Assembly: GCA_035643775.1 (NCBI GenBank) | Contig: DASQPV010000016.1 | Location: forward strand, 185,252 to 249,251 | Reading direction: 5' to 3' | DNA from: Candidatus Angelobacter sp. | Lineage (GTDB): Bacteria > Bacteroidota > Bacteroidia > Flavobacteriales > Blattabacteriaceae | DNA length: 64,000 bases | In this document: piece by piece, positions 56,174-64,000 of the stretch | Numbering within the stretch: position 1 is the stretch's first letter | Layout: the number at the start of each line of letters is the position of its first letter | Position numbers and translations under genes: made by a program | The notes under the pieces: generated by a model | Told to the model about the DNA's origin: nothing | Databases searched by the model: none | Seen by the model: the letters and a program-made list of their open reading frames with translations, nothing else

Positions 56174-57571
56174 TTAATCTAGATTCCCTGTCATTTTTTC
56201 TGGTCTTACCCAAGAATCAAACTGTTCCGCCGTTAGAAAACCCAAACGTATAGCTTCTTCCTTTAAAGAACTTCCTTTTTTGTATGCTGATTTAGCAATA
56301 ATAGCCGATTTTTCATATCCAATTTTTGGATTTAATGCTGTTACAAGCATTAAAGATCGATCAAGTAATTCTTTTATCCTTTCTGAATTAGGAATAATTC
56401 CATCGACACAATTTATACTGAAGGAGATACAAGCATCTCCTATCAAACGAGCTGATTGTAAAAAATTATAAATTATAACCGGTTTAAAAACATTTAATTC
56501 TAAATTTCCAAAAGAATTTGCTATAGAAATTGTAGCATCGTTACCCATAACCTGAGCACAGACCATGCAAAGTGCTTCACACTGGGTTGGATTTACTTTA
56601 CCTGGCATAATTGAGGAACCAGGTTCATTTTCTGGAATAAAAATCTCCCCAATTCCAGATCTTGGACCCGAAGCCAACATTCTAATATCATTAGATATCT
56701 TCATTAAAGAAACAGAAAGCTGTTTTAAAGAGCTATGAGATCTAATTAAGGCTTCGTGTGAAGCAAGAGCTTCAAATTTATTATCAGCAGGTCTAAACGG
56801 AAGTCCAGTAAATTTGGAAAGGTAAATGGAGGATTTTACGTCATACCCTTTAGGTGCATTAAGTCCTGTTCCAACTGCGGTTCCTCCAATAGCGATTTCC
56901 GATAAATGATCTAGACTACTTTCTAAGGCTTTGATACCCTGTTTAATTTGAGAAACATAACCAGAAAATTCTTGTCCCAGGGTTAATGGTGTAGCGTCCA
57001 TTAAGTGAGTTCTTCCTATTTTAACTATCTCTTTAAAAGCCTCAGATTTTTTTTTAAAGGAATTTTGCAGTTTTTTTAGCCCAGGTAAAGTAACATCCAC
57101 CAATTCTTTATAGGCAGCAATACTCATTGCCGTAGGGTAAGTATCATTGGAGGATTGAGATTTATTTACATCATCATTTGGGTGAATTGTCCTGTTTCCA
57201 TCTTCTAGATTCCCCCCATTCAAAACATGTGCTCTATTGGAAATTACCTCATTAATATTCATATTAGAATGTGTACCAGATCCAGTCTGCCAAATTACCA
57301 GAGGAAATTGGTCATTAAGATATCCTTCAAGGATATCGTCACATACTTGTGATATTAAATTCCTTTTTTTTTCCTCGATTAAGCCTAAATCAAAATTAGC
57401 ATAAGCAGCAGCTTTTTTCAGATAGGCAAAAGCTCGAACAATCTCAGATGGCATAGATGCTATCTGACCAATCTTAAAATTACTTCTTGAACGTTCTGTC
57501 TGTGCACCCCAATATTTTTCATATGGGACCTTAACTTTACCTAAAGTGTCTGTTTCTATGCGAAAATTCAT
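56174..57571 (-). CDS. fumC: Fumarate hydratase, class II
   Basis: Interconverts fumarate and malate. The 465-aa protein has [37 protein letters not shown] (usual form GSGTQ), [26 protein letters not shown] with the catalytic His, and [15 protein letters not shown]. Full length. It can take up fumarate from ArgH. A 94-bp gap upstream holds nothing I recognise. Confidence 0.95.
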   Translation of the reverse strand: MNFRIETDTLGKVKVPYEKYWGAQTERSRSNFKIGQIASMPSEIVRAFAYLKKAAAYANFDLGLIEEKKRNLISQVCDDILEGYLNDQFPLVIWQTGSGTHSNMNINEVISNRAHVLNGGNLEDGNRTIHPNDDVNKSQSSNDTYPTAMSIAAYKELVDVTLPGLKKLQNSFKKKSEAFKEIVKIGRTHLMDATPLTLGQEFSGYVSQIKQGIKALESSLDHLSEIAIGGTAVGTGLNAPKGYDVKSSIYLSKFTGLPFRPADNKFEALASHEALIRSHSSLKQLSVSLMKISNDIRMLASGPRSGIGEIFIPENEPGSSIMPGKVNPTQCEALCMVCAQVMGNDATISIANSFGNLELNVFKPVIIYNFLQSARLIGDACISFSINCVDGIIPNSERIKELLDRSLMLVTALNPKIGYEKSAIIAKSAYKKGSSLKEEAIRLGFLTAEQFDSWVRPEKMTGNLD

Positions 57572-57665
57572 TGCTTTTTAATTTTAAATGATAGATGTTA
57601 TTCCTTTTCTAGGTTTTTTATTTTTTTTTATTCTGAGCATATCAGGTTTTTGGTGCTTGATTTTT

Positions 57666-58253
57666 CTAATTGCTATAATCCCATTTTGGATTATTGTACG
57701 CCTTTAGTGTTTCTAAAGGTGTGGAAATAGCGTCTATTCCAATTTTAGCACATTCTACAATGTGCATTGGATTACGGATTGAAGCAGCAAGAATTTTAGT
57801 TATAAAACCATAATTATTATAAACTAGTCTTATATCCTTTAATATATTATAAGAAATATCTTGAACGTAAGAAGCTCCTGCTTTAGCTGCTAAAATTGCT
57901 TGACTAATAGAAAATACATATGTACAGTTTGTTTTAACGTTTCTTTGGTAAAAATACCGAACTGCTTTAAAGCCGTTCGTATTCATAGTAATTTTTACTA
58001 CAATATGTGTATGTAAATCCACTAAAAACTCCGCTTCTTTAACTATTCCATAAAAATCAGTAGAAATTACTTCCACGCTTACATCTCTCTCAACTAGAGA
58101 GCAAATATTTTGATAATGTTTAAAAATATTCCTGTTTACGATTATGTTTTCTTTAGCTATTAAAGATGGATTTGTAGTTACTCCATCAATTATTCCTAAA
58201 TCTTTTGCTTTACGAATTTTTTCCAGATTTGCTGTATCAATAAAAAAATACAT
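57666..58253 (-). CDS. Fructose-6-phosphate aldolase/transaldolase-like protein
   Basis: A 195-aa small barrel of the FSA/TAL family: MYFFIDTANLEKIRKA, DGVTTNPSLIAKE, the Schiff-base Lys in VVKITMNTNGF, and ILAASIRNPMHIVECAKIG. The family's SPFxGR phosphate-binding stretch after AGASYV is replaced by QDISYNI, and the C-terminal helix is about 20 residues short (215-220 aa usual). It may serve as transaldolase in the pentose phosphate pathway, supplying erythrose-4-phosphate for aromatics, or be decaying. Divergent from hisS. Confidence 0.82.
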   Translation of the reverse strand: MYFFIDTANLEKIRKAKDLGIIDGVTTNPSLIAKENIIVNRNIFKHYQNICSLVERDVSVEVISTDFYGIVKEAEFLVDLHTHIVVKITMNTNGFKAVRYFYQRNVKTNCTYVFSISQAILAAKAGASYVQDISYNILKDIRLVYNNYGFITKILAASIRNPMHIVECAKIGIDAISTPLETLKAYNNPKWDYSN

Positions 58254-58294
58254 AATATTTACACTTAACCTTACAAATTACAAATATAAATAAT

Positions 58295-58302
58295 TATTTT
58301 TG
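58295..58302 (+). promoter_or_regulatory. Candidate -7 box upstream of hisS
   Basis: TATTTTTG fits the Bacteroidota TAnnTTTG consensus and ends 26 bp before the hisS start, in the 75-bp divergent space shared with the aldolase gene. I see no matching -33 TTTG. Weak evidence. Confidence 0.25.
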
Positions 58303-58328
58303 AATATACTTCTCCAATCCAATAAAAC

Positions 58329-59744
58329 GTGAAAAAGCTTAGTCTTCCCCCTGGAACTAGGGATTTTTTTACACAAGAAGTAAGATCTCGGAATCGTCTT
58401 ATTCAGATAATTAGAAATAATTTTGAGCTTTTCGGATTTTCTCCTATTGAAACTCCTTCATTTGAGAATCTTTCCACTCTTTTTGGAAAATACGGAGGAG
58501 AAAGTGATCAATTAATTTTTAAGATAATTAATTCTGGAGATTTTTTAAAGAAACAGAAATATAAATTTGAACACTTGAGTCAACTAGGATTAGAGTCAGG
58601 TCAAAAATTTATAGAAGAACAATTAAATTTTCGTTCTTTTATTGTCGAAATTTCTGAAAAGGCTCTTCGTTATGATTTAACGATACCTTTATCACGCTAT
58701 GTAGCAATGCATAGAGATAAAATCCATTTTCCATTTAAAAGATATCAGATACAAAATGTATGGAGAGGGGATCGTCCACAAAAAGACCGATTTAGAGAAT
58801 TTTGCCAATGTGATGCGGATATCATTGGATCAAAATCTCTATGGCAAGAGATTGAGTTGATTCAGCTATATGATAAGATTTTTTCCGACATGAACTTGCC
58901 AGTTATTATAAAAATAAATCATCGTGAAATAATTTCTGGATTAGCTGATATTGCTAAAATTAAAGATTACTGGAGAGATTTCATCATTTCTTTAGATAAG
59001 TGGGATAAAATTGGTTCTCATAATGTTTGGAAAGAAATGATTAGGAGGGGAATCCCTAAAGAAAATCTGAAAAAGATACAAGGAGTTTTTAATATTGATG
59101 GAAATTTTGAAGAAAAGCTAAATAAACTTTCTGCAATTATACTTTCTTCTTCTTCTGAAAATGGTAAAAAAGGCATTGAAGAGCTTAGATTTTTTTTAAA
59201 AATCATAAAAAAAGTATGTTTGGATTGGGTGGATCTGCAATTCCAGATAAGTTTAGTTCGTGGTTTAAACTATTACACTGGAATTATTTTTGAAGTGAAC
59301 CCAAAAGGTATTTACCTAAATTCTATAGGAGGTGGAGGGCGATATGATAACCTAACTGGAATTTTTGGATTACCCAATATATCAGGTGTAGGGATTTCTC
59401 TAGGATTAGATAGAATTCATATTGCAAAAAAAATGATGAATCCTAAGTCAGAAGATCATACTCCTTTACGTGTACTATTTCTCCATTTTGGAGAAGAGGA
59501 ATCTCTATATGCTAATAGGTTAATTTCAAAATTAAGAAAAAAAGTAATTCCTGCTGAATTATACCCAAAGGCTGAAAAAGTAAAAAAACAATTTCAGTAT
59601 GCTATTAAGAAAAAAATATCTTTTGTGATTAGTGTTGGAAAAAAAGAAATAGTTAAAAACAAAATTAGAATTAAAGATATGTCTAAAACTACTGAGGTGG
59701 AATATGACTGTATTGAGGATTTTATAAAAGAGATCACTCTCTAG
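58329..59744 (+). CDS. hisS: Histidyl-tRNA synthetase
   Basis: Class II synthetase that charges tRNA-His. The 471-aa protein starts at GTG (MKKLSLPPGTRDFFTQE), with motif 1 ETPSFE, RYDLTIPLSRYVA, motif 2 FREFCQCDADIIG, LVRGLNYYTG, GGGGRYDNL and motif 3 GVGISLGLDRI, followed by the anticodon domain. Full length. Its 3' end overlaps the convergent lipB by 11 bp. Confidence 0.96.
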   Translation: MKKLSLPPGTRDFFTQEVRSRNRLIQIIRNNFELFGFSPIETPSFENLSTLFGKYGGESDQLIFKIINSGDFLKKQKYKFEHLSQLGLESGQKFIEEQLNFRSFIVEISEKALRYDLTIPLSRYVAMHRDKIHFPFKRYQIQNVWRGDRPQKDRFREFCQCDADIIGSKSLWQEIELIQLYDKIFSDMNLPVIIKINHREIISGLADIAKIKDYWRDFIISLDKWDKIGSHNVWKEMIRRGIPKENLKKIQGVFNIDGNFEEKLNKLSAIILSSSSENGKKGIEELRFFLKIIKKVCLDWVDLQFQISLVRGLNYYTGIIFEVNPKGIYLNSIGGGGRYDNLTGIFGLPNISGVGISLGLDRIHIAKKMMNPKSEDHTPLRVLFLHFGEEESLYANRLISKLRKKVIPAELYPKAEKVKKQFQYAIKKKISFVISVGKKEIVKNKIRIKDMSKTTEVEYDCIEDFIKEITL

Positions 59745-60426
59745 TTAGAATCACTACATCAAATACGTTTTCAAATGATTTTTTTACCTTTTCTTTCAGA
59801 TCTTTCATTGGTATTTTTTTATGCAATTCTCTAGCTAGAGAGGTTACAGATTTATTTCTAATTCCACACGGAATTATATATTTGAAATATTTCAAATTAG
59901 TGTTAACATTAATAGCAAAACCGTGCATACTTACCCATCTACTCATCCTAATTCCTAGGGCACAAATTTTTCTAACTTTGGAAGTTCCAACATCAATCCA
60001 TACCCCAGTCTCTCCAGATGATCTTTCCCCCTTTAAACCATAACAGTATAAAACCCGTACTGTTACTTCCTCAAGCATTCGTAAATATTGATGAATATCA
60101 GGAATAAAGTATTCCATATCTAAAATTGGATAAACAACTAGTTGGCCATTTCCGTGAAAAGTTATATCTCCACCTCTGTCACTTTTGTAAAAACAAGCTC
60201 CAAATCTTTTCAAATCTTCTTCAGACAAAAGAAAATGTTGAACATCTCCCCCTATGCCAAGAGTATAAGAATTTGGATGTTCAACAAATAGTAAATAATT
60301 AGACGGTACTTTTCTATTTTTTTTCAAAAATTTAAAATGAGCTATTTTCTCAAAAAGTACACGTTGGTATTTCCATGTTTCTTTATAATCTTTTTTTCCT
60401 AAATCTTCCAAAAAAACTTTTAGCAT
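59734..60426 (-). CDS. lipB: Octanoyl-[ACP]:protein N-octanoyltransferase
   Basis: Moves octanoate from ACP to lipoyl domains, after which LipA adds sulfur. The 230-aa protein has RGGDITFHGNGQLVVYPILD, the catalytic Lys in KICALGIR, MHGFAINVN, and the catalytic Cys in IIPCGI. Full length. Together with lipA and the lipoyl domain of PDH E2 it makes a complete lipoate assembly route in this window. Confidence 0.95.
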   Translation of the reverse strand: MLKVFLEDLGKKDYKETWKYQRVLFEKIAHFKFLKKNRKVPSNYLLFVEHPNSYTLGIGGDVQHFLLSEEDLKRFGACFYKSDRGGDITFHGNGQLVVYPILDMEYFIPDIHQYLRMLEEVTVRVLYCYGLKGERSSGETGVWIDVGTSKVRKICALGIRMSRWVSMHGFAINVNTNLKYFKYIIPCGIRNKSVTSLARELHKKIPMKDLKEKVKKSFENVFDVVILTRE

Positions 60427-60439
60427 TTTAAAAAAAAAT

Positions 60440-62140
60440 ATGAAGAAAATAGAAAAAACGAATCATTATAGTTCTAAAATTACCAAATCTCTAGATTTAC
60501 CAGCTGCACAGGCCATGCTTTATTCTACTGGACTAGAAGAAAAAGATTTTAAAAAGGCTCAAGTGGGAATTGTAAGCAACTGGTATGAGAGCAACCCATG
60601 TAACATGCACCTAAATAAGTTGGGAAAGAAAGTAAAAATTTCGATAGAAAATCAATCTATGATTGGCTTTCAGTTTACTACTATAGGTGTAAGTGATGGT
60701 ATGTCAATGGGGACATCTGGAATGCGGTATTCTCTTCCTTCTAGAGAACTTATTGCGGATAGCATAGAAACCGTTGTATACGCACATCATTATGATGGTT
60801 TAATAGCTATACCTGGCTGTGATAAAAATATGCCGGGAGCAGTAATGGCTTTGCTTAGACTTAACAGACCAGCTCTAATTGTATACGGAGGAAGTTCTTC
60901 CTCTGTATACTATAAAGGTAAAAAACTTAATATTGTTTCGGCATTTGAAGCTTTAGGTGAAAAAAAAGAGAATAATATTTCAGAAAAGGAATATCGGAAC
61001 ATTATCAAAAATTCTTGTCAAAGTTCCGGATCATGTGGGGGTATGTATACAGCTAACACAATGGCATTAGCATTGGAAGCAATGGGAATGACTCTTCCTG
61101 GTTCTTCTTCTTTTACAGCAACTAGTTATGAAAAATACAAAGAATGCCATAAAATAGGTCCAGCAATAAGAAGACTTCTTGAAGAGAATATAAAACCCAA
61201 AGACATAGTTACCAAAAAATCTATTGAAAATGCTATTACGTTGACCATTGCTTTAGGTGGGTCAACGAATTTAGTTTTGCATTTGCTAGCAATAGCAAGA
61301 ACCGCTGAAATTGATATAAGTCTAAAAGATTTTCAAGATAAAAATAAACAGGTTCCTCTAATTGGAAATTTAAAACCGAGTGGTTCATATCTTATGGAGG
61401 ATTTATCTACTTTTGGAGGTACTCCTGTTATTATGAAATATTTATTACAATTCGGGTTTCTGTATGGAGATTGTCTAACTGTAACAGGTAGAACATTGGA
61501 AGAAAATATTCAGGGTTTTACTGATCCTGAAATTGATGAAATGTATTTTACTAAAAAAGTAGTATATCCATTAAATAGTCCCATTAAAAAAAATGGACAT
61601 CTAGTTATTTTATACGGGAATCTTGCTACCGAAGGAGCAGTAGCTAAAATTACAGGGAAAGAAGGATTTATTTTTTCTGGATTTTCTAGAACTTTTAATT
61701 CTGAAGAAGAAGCGAATAGAGCTATCTTAAATAGGGATATTCATGTTGGGGATGTAGTCGTTATTCGATACGTAGGTCCTAAAGGAGGACCAGGAATGCC
61801 TGAAATGCTTAAGCCAACTTCTTGTATTATTGGTGTAGGACTGGGAAAAGATGTTGCATTGATTACGGATGGGCGATTTTCTGGAGGTTCTCATGGATTT
61901 GTGATTGGACACATTAGTCCAGAAGCACAAATCGGGGGACCAATTTCCTTAGTTGAGGATGGAGATTTAATCAGCATAGATGCTAAAAATAAAAGAATAA
62001 CTTTAAAAGTTGGAAAAGAAGTTATTCAAAGAAGAAGAAGTAAATGGGCCCCTCCTCCCCTAAAAGAAAATAGGGGATATTTATATAAATACGCTAAATT
62101 GGTCTCTTCTGCATCAGAAGGATGCATTACGGATAAATAG
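60440..62140 (+). CDS. ilvD: Dihydroxy-acid dehydratase
   Basis: Iron-sulfur enzyme that makes the 2-keto acids of valine and isoleucine. The 566-aa protein has Cys in ESNPCNMHL, CDKNMPG and SCGGMYTANTMA (the cluster ligands), GGSTNLVLH, and a C-terminal domain with TDGRFSGGSHGFVIGH. Full length. It is one base from ilvB, with which it forms an operon. Confidence 0.96.
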   Translation: MKKIEKTNHYSSKITKSLDLPAAQAMLYSTGLEEKDFKKAQVGIVSNWYESNPCNMHLNKLGKKVKISIENQSMIGFQFTTIGVSDGMSMGTSGMRYSLPSRELIADSIETVVYAHHYDGLIAIPGCDKNMPGAVMALLRLNRPALIVYGGSSSSVYYKGKKLNIVSAFEALGEKKENNISEKEYRNIIKNSCQSSGSCGGMYTANTMALALEAMGMTLPGSSSFTATSYEKYKECHKIGPAIRRLLEENIKPKDIVTKKSIENAITLTIALGGSTNLVLHLLAIARTAEIDISLKDFQDKNKQVPLIGNLKPSGSYLMEDLSTFGGTPVIMKYLLQFGFLYGDCLTVTGRTLEENIQGFTDPEIDEMYFTKKVVYPLNSPIKKNGHLVILYGNLATEGAVAKITGKEGFIFSGFSRTFNSEEEANRAILNRDIHVGDVVVIRYVGPKGGPGMPEMLKPTSCIIGVGLGKDVALITDGRFSGGSHGFVIGHISPEAQIGGPISLVEDGDLISIDAKNKRITLKVGKEVIQRRRSKWAPPPLKENRGYLYKYAKLVSSASEGCITDK

Positions 62141-62141
62141 C

Positions 62142-63848
62142 ATGTATAGGGGAAAAACATGCTGTGGTTCTGAAATTTTGATAAAGTCTCTTTTAGATGA
62201 AAAAGTTAATTATGTATTTGGCTATCCAGGTGGAACTATAATGCCGGTTTATGATGTTATGCATTTTATGAGAGAAAAATATAATGCAATTAATCATATT
62301 TTAACTAGGCACGAACAAGGGGCTATTCATGCTGCTCAAGGTTATTCCAAAGTTAGTGGAAAGGTTGGGGTATGTCTTACCTCTTCGGGACCTGGAGCCA
62401 CTAATTTAATTACTGGATTGTCAGATGCAATGATAGACAGCGCTCCCATTGTATGTATAAGTGGGCAAGTATCCTCTTCTTTAATTGGAACTGATGCTTT
62501 TCAGGAAATAAATATCATCGATATATCTTTATCTATTACTAAATGGAATGTTCAAGTTCCATATGCAGAATATATTTATCCAACTATTCGAAAAGCTTTT
62601 TATATATCTAAAATTGGAAGACCTGGTCCAGTACTTGTTGATCTAACTAAGAATGCTCAGTTTCAGAGAATCCATTTTTATAAGGGCCCTTATGTATTTG
62701 AAAAGTATAAAAAAGAGATTATTTACATAAATAAAATTAAAAAGGCTATTAAACTAATTAATTCTGCAACTAAGCCATTCATAATATTTGGACAAGGAGT
62801 TATTTTAGCTAATGCAGAAGAGGAATTAAAAAAATTTGTTGAAAAAACAGGAATACCATATGCATGTACACTCCTAGGATTAGGTGCATTAGATAGTGAA
62901 CATCCTTTTTTTATGGGAATGCTGGGTATGCACGGAAACTATGCTCCAAATGTTTTAACCAATAAGTGCGATGTTCTTGTTTCTATAGGCATGCGTTTTG
63001 ATGATAGAGTAACCGGAAATATAAATGGATATACCCAAAAAGCAAGTATTATTCATTTAGATATAGATCCTTGCGAAATTGAGAAAAATATCCCTTGTTT
63101 GCTCCAAATTCTTGGAGATTGCAAAATTACAATACCGAAATTTACATCTCTCGTACAGAAAAAGAGTAATGGAGAATGGCTCAAAAATTTTTTAGAATTA
63201 AAATCTAAAGAGGAAAAAATTGTTTTAACAAGTGATCTTTATCCGAAAGAAAATAAATTGACAATGGGAGAAGTCATTCATAAAATAAATCAGTATAAAA
63301 AAAATAACGCAATATTAGTTACAGATGTAGGACAGCATCAAATGATCGCTTCCAGATATTTTAATTTTTCTCCTAAAAGGAGCCAAGTTACTTCGGGTGG
63401 AATTGGGACAATGGGTTTTGCTATTCCAGCATCTTTAGGTGCTAAAATTGGAGTAAAAAAAAATCGCCAGGTAATTTGTATCACAGGAGATGGGAGCATC
63501 CAAATGACTATTCAAGAACTAGGAACCATTCTCCAAAGCAATATTCCAGTAAAAATTGTATTGCTCAATAATAATTTTTTAGGAATGGTCCGTCAATGGC
63601 AACAACTTTTTTTCGAAAAACGTTATTCGTATACTGAATTAGTCAATCCAAATTTTATGAAGTTGTCTAGAGCTTATGGAATTTATGGAGAAAAAGTTCA
63701 GTTTAGGAAAAATATCGTTTTAGCAATAAAAAAAATGTTTTATGAAAATAATGGTCCTTACTTTCTTGAAGTAATTATAGAAAAAGAAAACAACGTTTTT
63801 CCAATGATAACTTCAGGTACTTTTGTAGATGAAGTTATGTTAATGTAA
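62142..63848 (+). CDS. ilvB: Acetolactate synthase, catalytic (large) subunit
   Basis: ThDP/FAD enzyme that makes acetolactate and acetohydroxybutyrate. The 568-aa protein has [13 protein letters not shown] with the catalytic Glu, [13 protein letters not shown], the central FAD region with GMLGMHG, and the ThDP motif [14 protein letters not shown]...LLNN. Full length. The regulatory subunit ilvN and ilvC that usually follow in flavobacteria are not here; instead a hisC remnant follows in the opposite orientation and its stop lies inside the last ilvB codons. Confidence 0.96.
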   Translation: MYRGKTCCGSEILIKSLLDEKVNYVFGYPGGTIMPVYDVMHFMREKYNAINHILTRHEQGAIHAAQGYSKVSGKVGVCLTSSGPGATNLITGLSDAMIDSAPIVCISGQVSSSLIGTDAFQEINIIDISLSITKWNVQVPYAEYIYPTIRKAFYISKIGRPGPVLVDLTKNAQFQRIHFYKGPYVFEKYKKEIIYINKIKKAIKLINSATKPFIIFGQGVILANAEEELKKFVEKTGIPYACTLLGLGALDSEHPFFMGMLGMHGNYAPNVLTNKCDVLVSIGMRFDDRVTGNINGYTQKASIIHLDIDPCEIEKNIPCLLQILGDCKITIPKFTSLVQKKSNGEWLKNFLELKSKEEKIVLTSDLYPKENKLTMGEVIHKINQYKKNNAILVTDVGQHQMIASRYFNFSPKRSQVTSGGIGTMGFAIPASLGAKIGVKKNRQVICITGDGSIQMTIQELGTILQSNIPVKIVLLNNNFLGMVRQWQQLFFEKRYSYTELVNPNFMKLSRAYGIYGEKVQFRKNIVLAIKKMFYENNGPYFLEVIIEKENNVFPMITSGTFVDEVMLM

Positions 63849-64000
63849 ATAGAGATAAAGTCTACAAAAGATTCGTATGATCAAATCAATAATTTCATCA
63901 CTTCCATTACCAAGAAATATTTTTTTATCACAAATATTTTTAATAAATGAGATCTCTTTCTTAAGTTCTACTTGAAAAGGATTAGGATAACGAGGATACT
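63840..64000 (-). pseudogene. hisC: Histidinol-phosphate aminotransferase remnant (C-terminally truncated)
   Basis: Read on the minus strand from the window end, the frame gives [16 protein letters not shown], then [21 protein letters not shown], which is the HisC segment before the PLP domain. Immediately after IIRIFC the similarity ends; eight unrelated residues and a stop follow, inside the ilvB 3' end. The whole PLP-binding domain, some 280 residues, is missing. The gene's start lies beyond the window. It is best explained by a deletion whose end point is next to ilvB. Confidence 0.82.

Noticed and set aside
57588..57707. A 39-codon hydrophobic plus-strand frame after fumC's start
   Set aside because: Its last third is antisense to the aldolase gene, it has no family match, and T-rich DNA readily encodes Phe/Leu/Ile runs.

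Overview
The window is AT-rich, densely packed bacterial chromosome. I read it as part of the reduced genome of a flavobacterial (Bacteroidota) insect endosymbiont. Gene order and family markers are flavobacterial: L28-L33-DUF4295-ftsY, DUF2795 upstream of secA, dapA-bamD-omega, the Bacteroidota-type omega subunit, the small HsdR-N-like protein, and a DnaJ with only two zinc motifs. Reduction shows in minimal intergenic space, overlapping convergent genes, shortened proteins, a frameshifted trpD and a truncated hisC. The content (tryptophan, lysine, arginine and branched-chain amino acid genes) fits a nutritional symbiont of the Uzinura/Walczuchella (scale insect) or Blattabacterium type. I cannot fix the genus from sequence alone.

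Layout. 1-13 kb: serS start, ribosomal proteins, ftsY, menA, tRNA-Arg, rpsU, mnmE, rplS, dapD, ruvX, def, then a minus-strand run rplT-rpmI-infC-thrS-ffh-argS. 13-27 kb: sucD, rpmH, an in-frame MscS-Cca fusion, lipA, mnmA, dnaJ-grpE, truA, trxB, an orphan nuclease-fold gene, gapA, mtaB. 26-44 kb: prfB-fabG-clpB-lysS, argH, htpG, a TerC protein, pdhC-pdhA, a CPBP protease, secA, fmt, prfA, rho. 45-51 kb: the trp operon E-G-D-C-F-B-A. 51-64 kb: tilS, aroK, tRNA-Lys, rpoZ-bamD-dapA, obgE, fumC, a small aldolase, hisS, lipB, ilvD-ilvB and a hisC remnant.

How the genes fit together. The symbiont keeps translation, tRNA modification (mnmE, mnmA, tilS, truA, mtaB), chaperones (dnaJ, grpE, clpB, htpG), Sec/SRP export (secA, ffh, ftsY), pyruvate dehydrogenase with lipoate attachment (pdhA, pdhC, lipA, lipB), parts of the TCA cycle (sucD, fumC) and essential amino acid synthesis. 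aroK and the trp genes lie on the path to tryptophan; dapA and dapD on the path to lysine; argH makes arginine; ilvB and ilvD serve valine and isoleucine.

I see no defence island, CRISPR array, insertion sequence, prophage or biosynthetic cluster of a new type. The most interesting signals are molecular decay and repair: an MscS-Cca fusion whose Cca half has lost the first Asp of its catalytic DxD although neither tRNA encodes CCA; a trpD frameshift at an A10 tract that polymerase slippage could rescue; a PDH E2 without its subunit-binding domain; an anthranilate synthase without the usual LLES feedback element; a BamD without a lipobox cysteine; and three in-frame 18-bp (six-codon) duplications.
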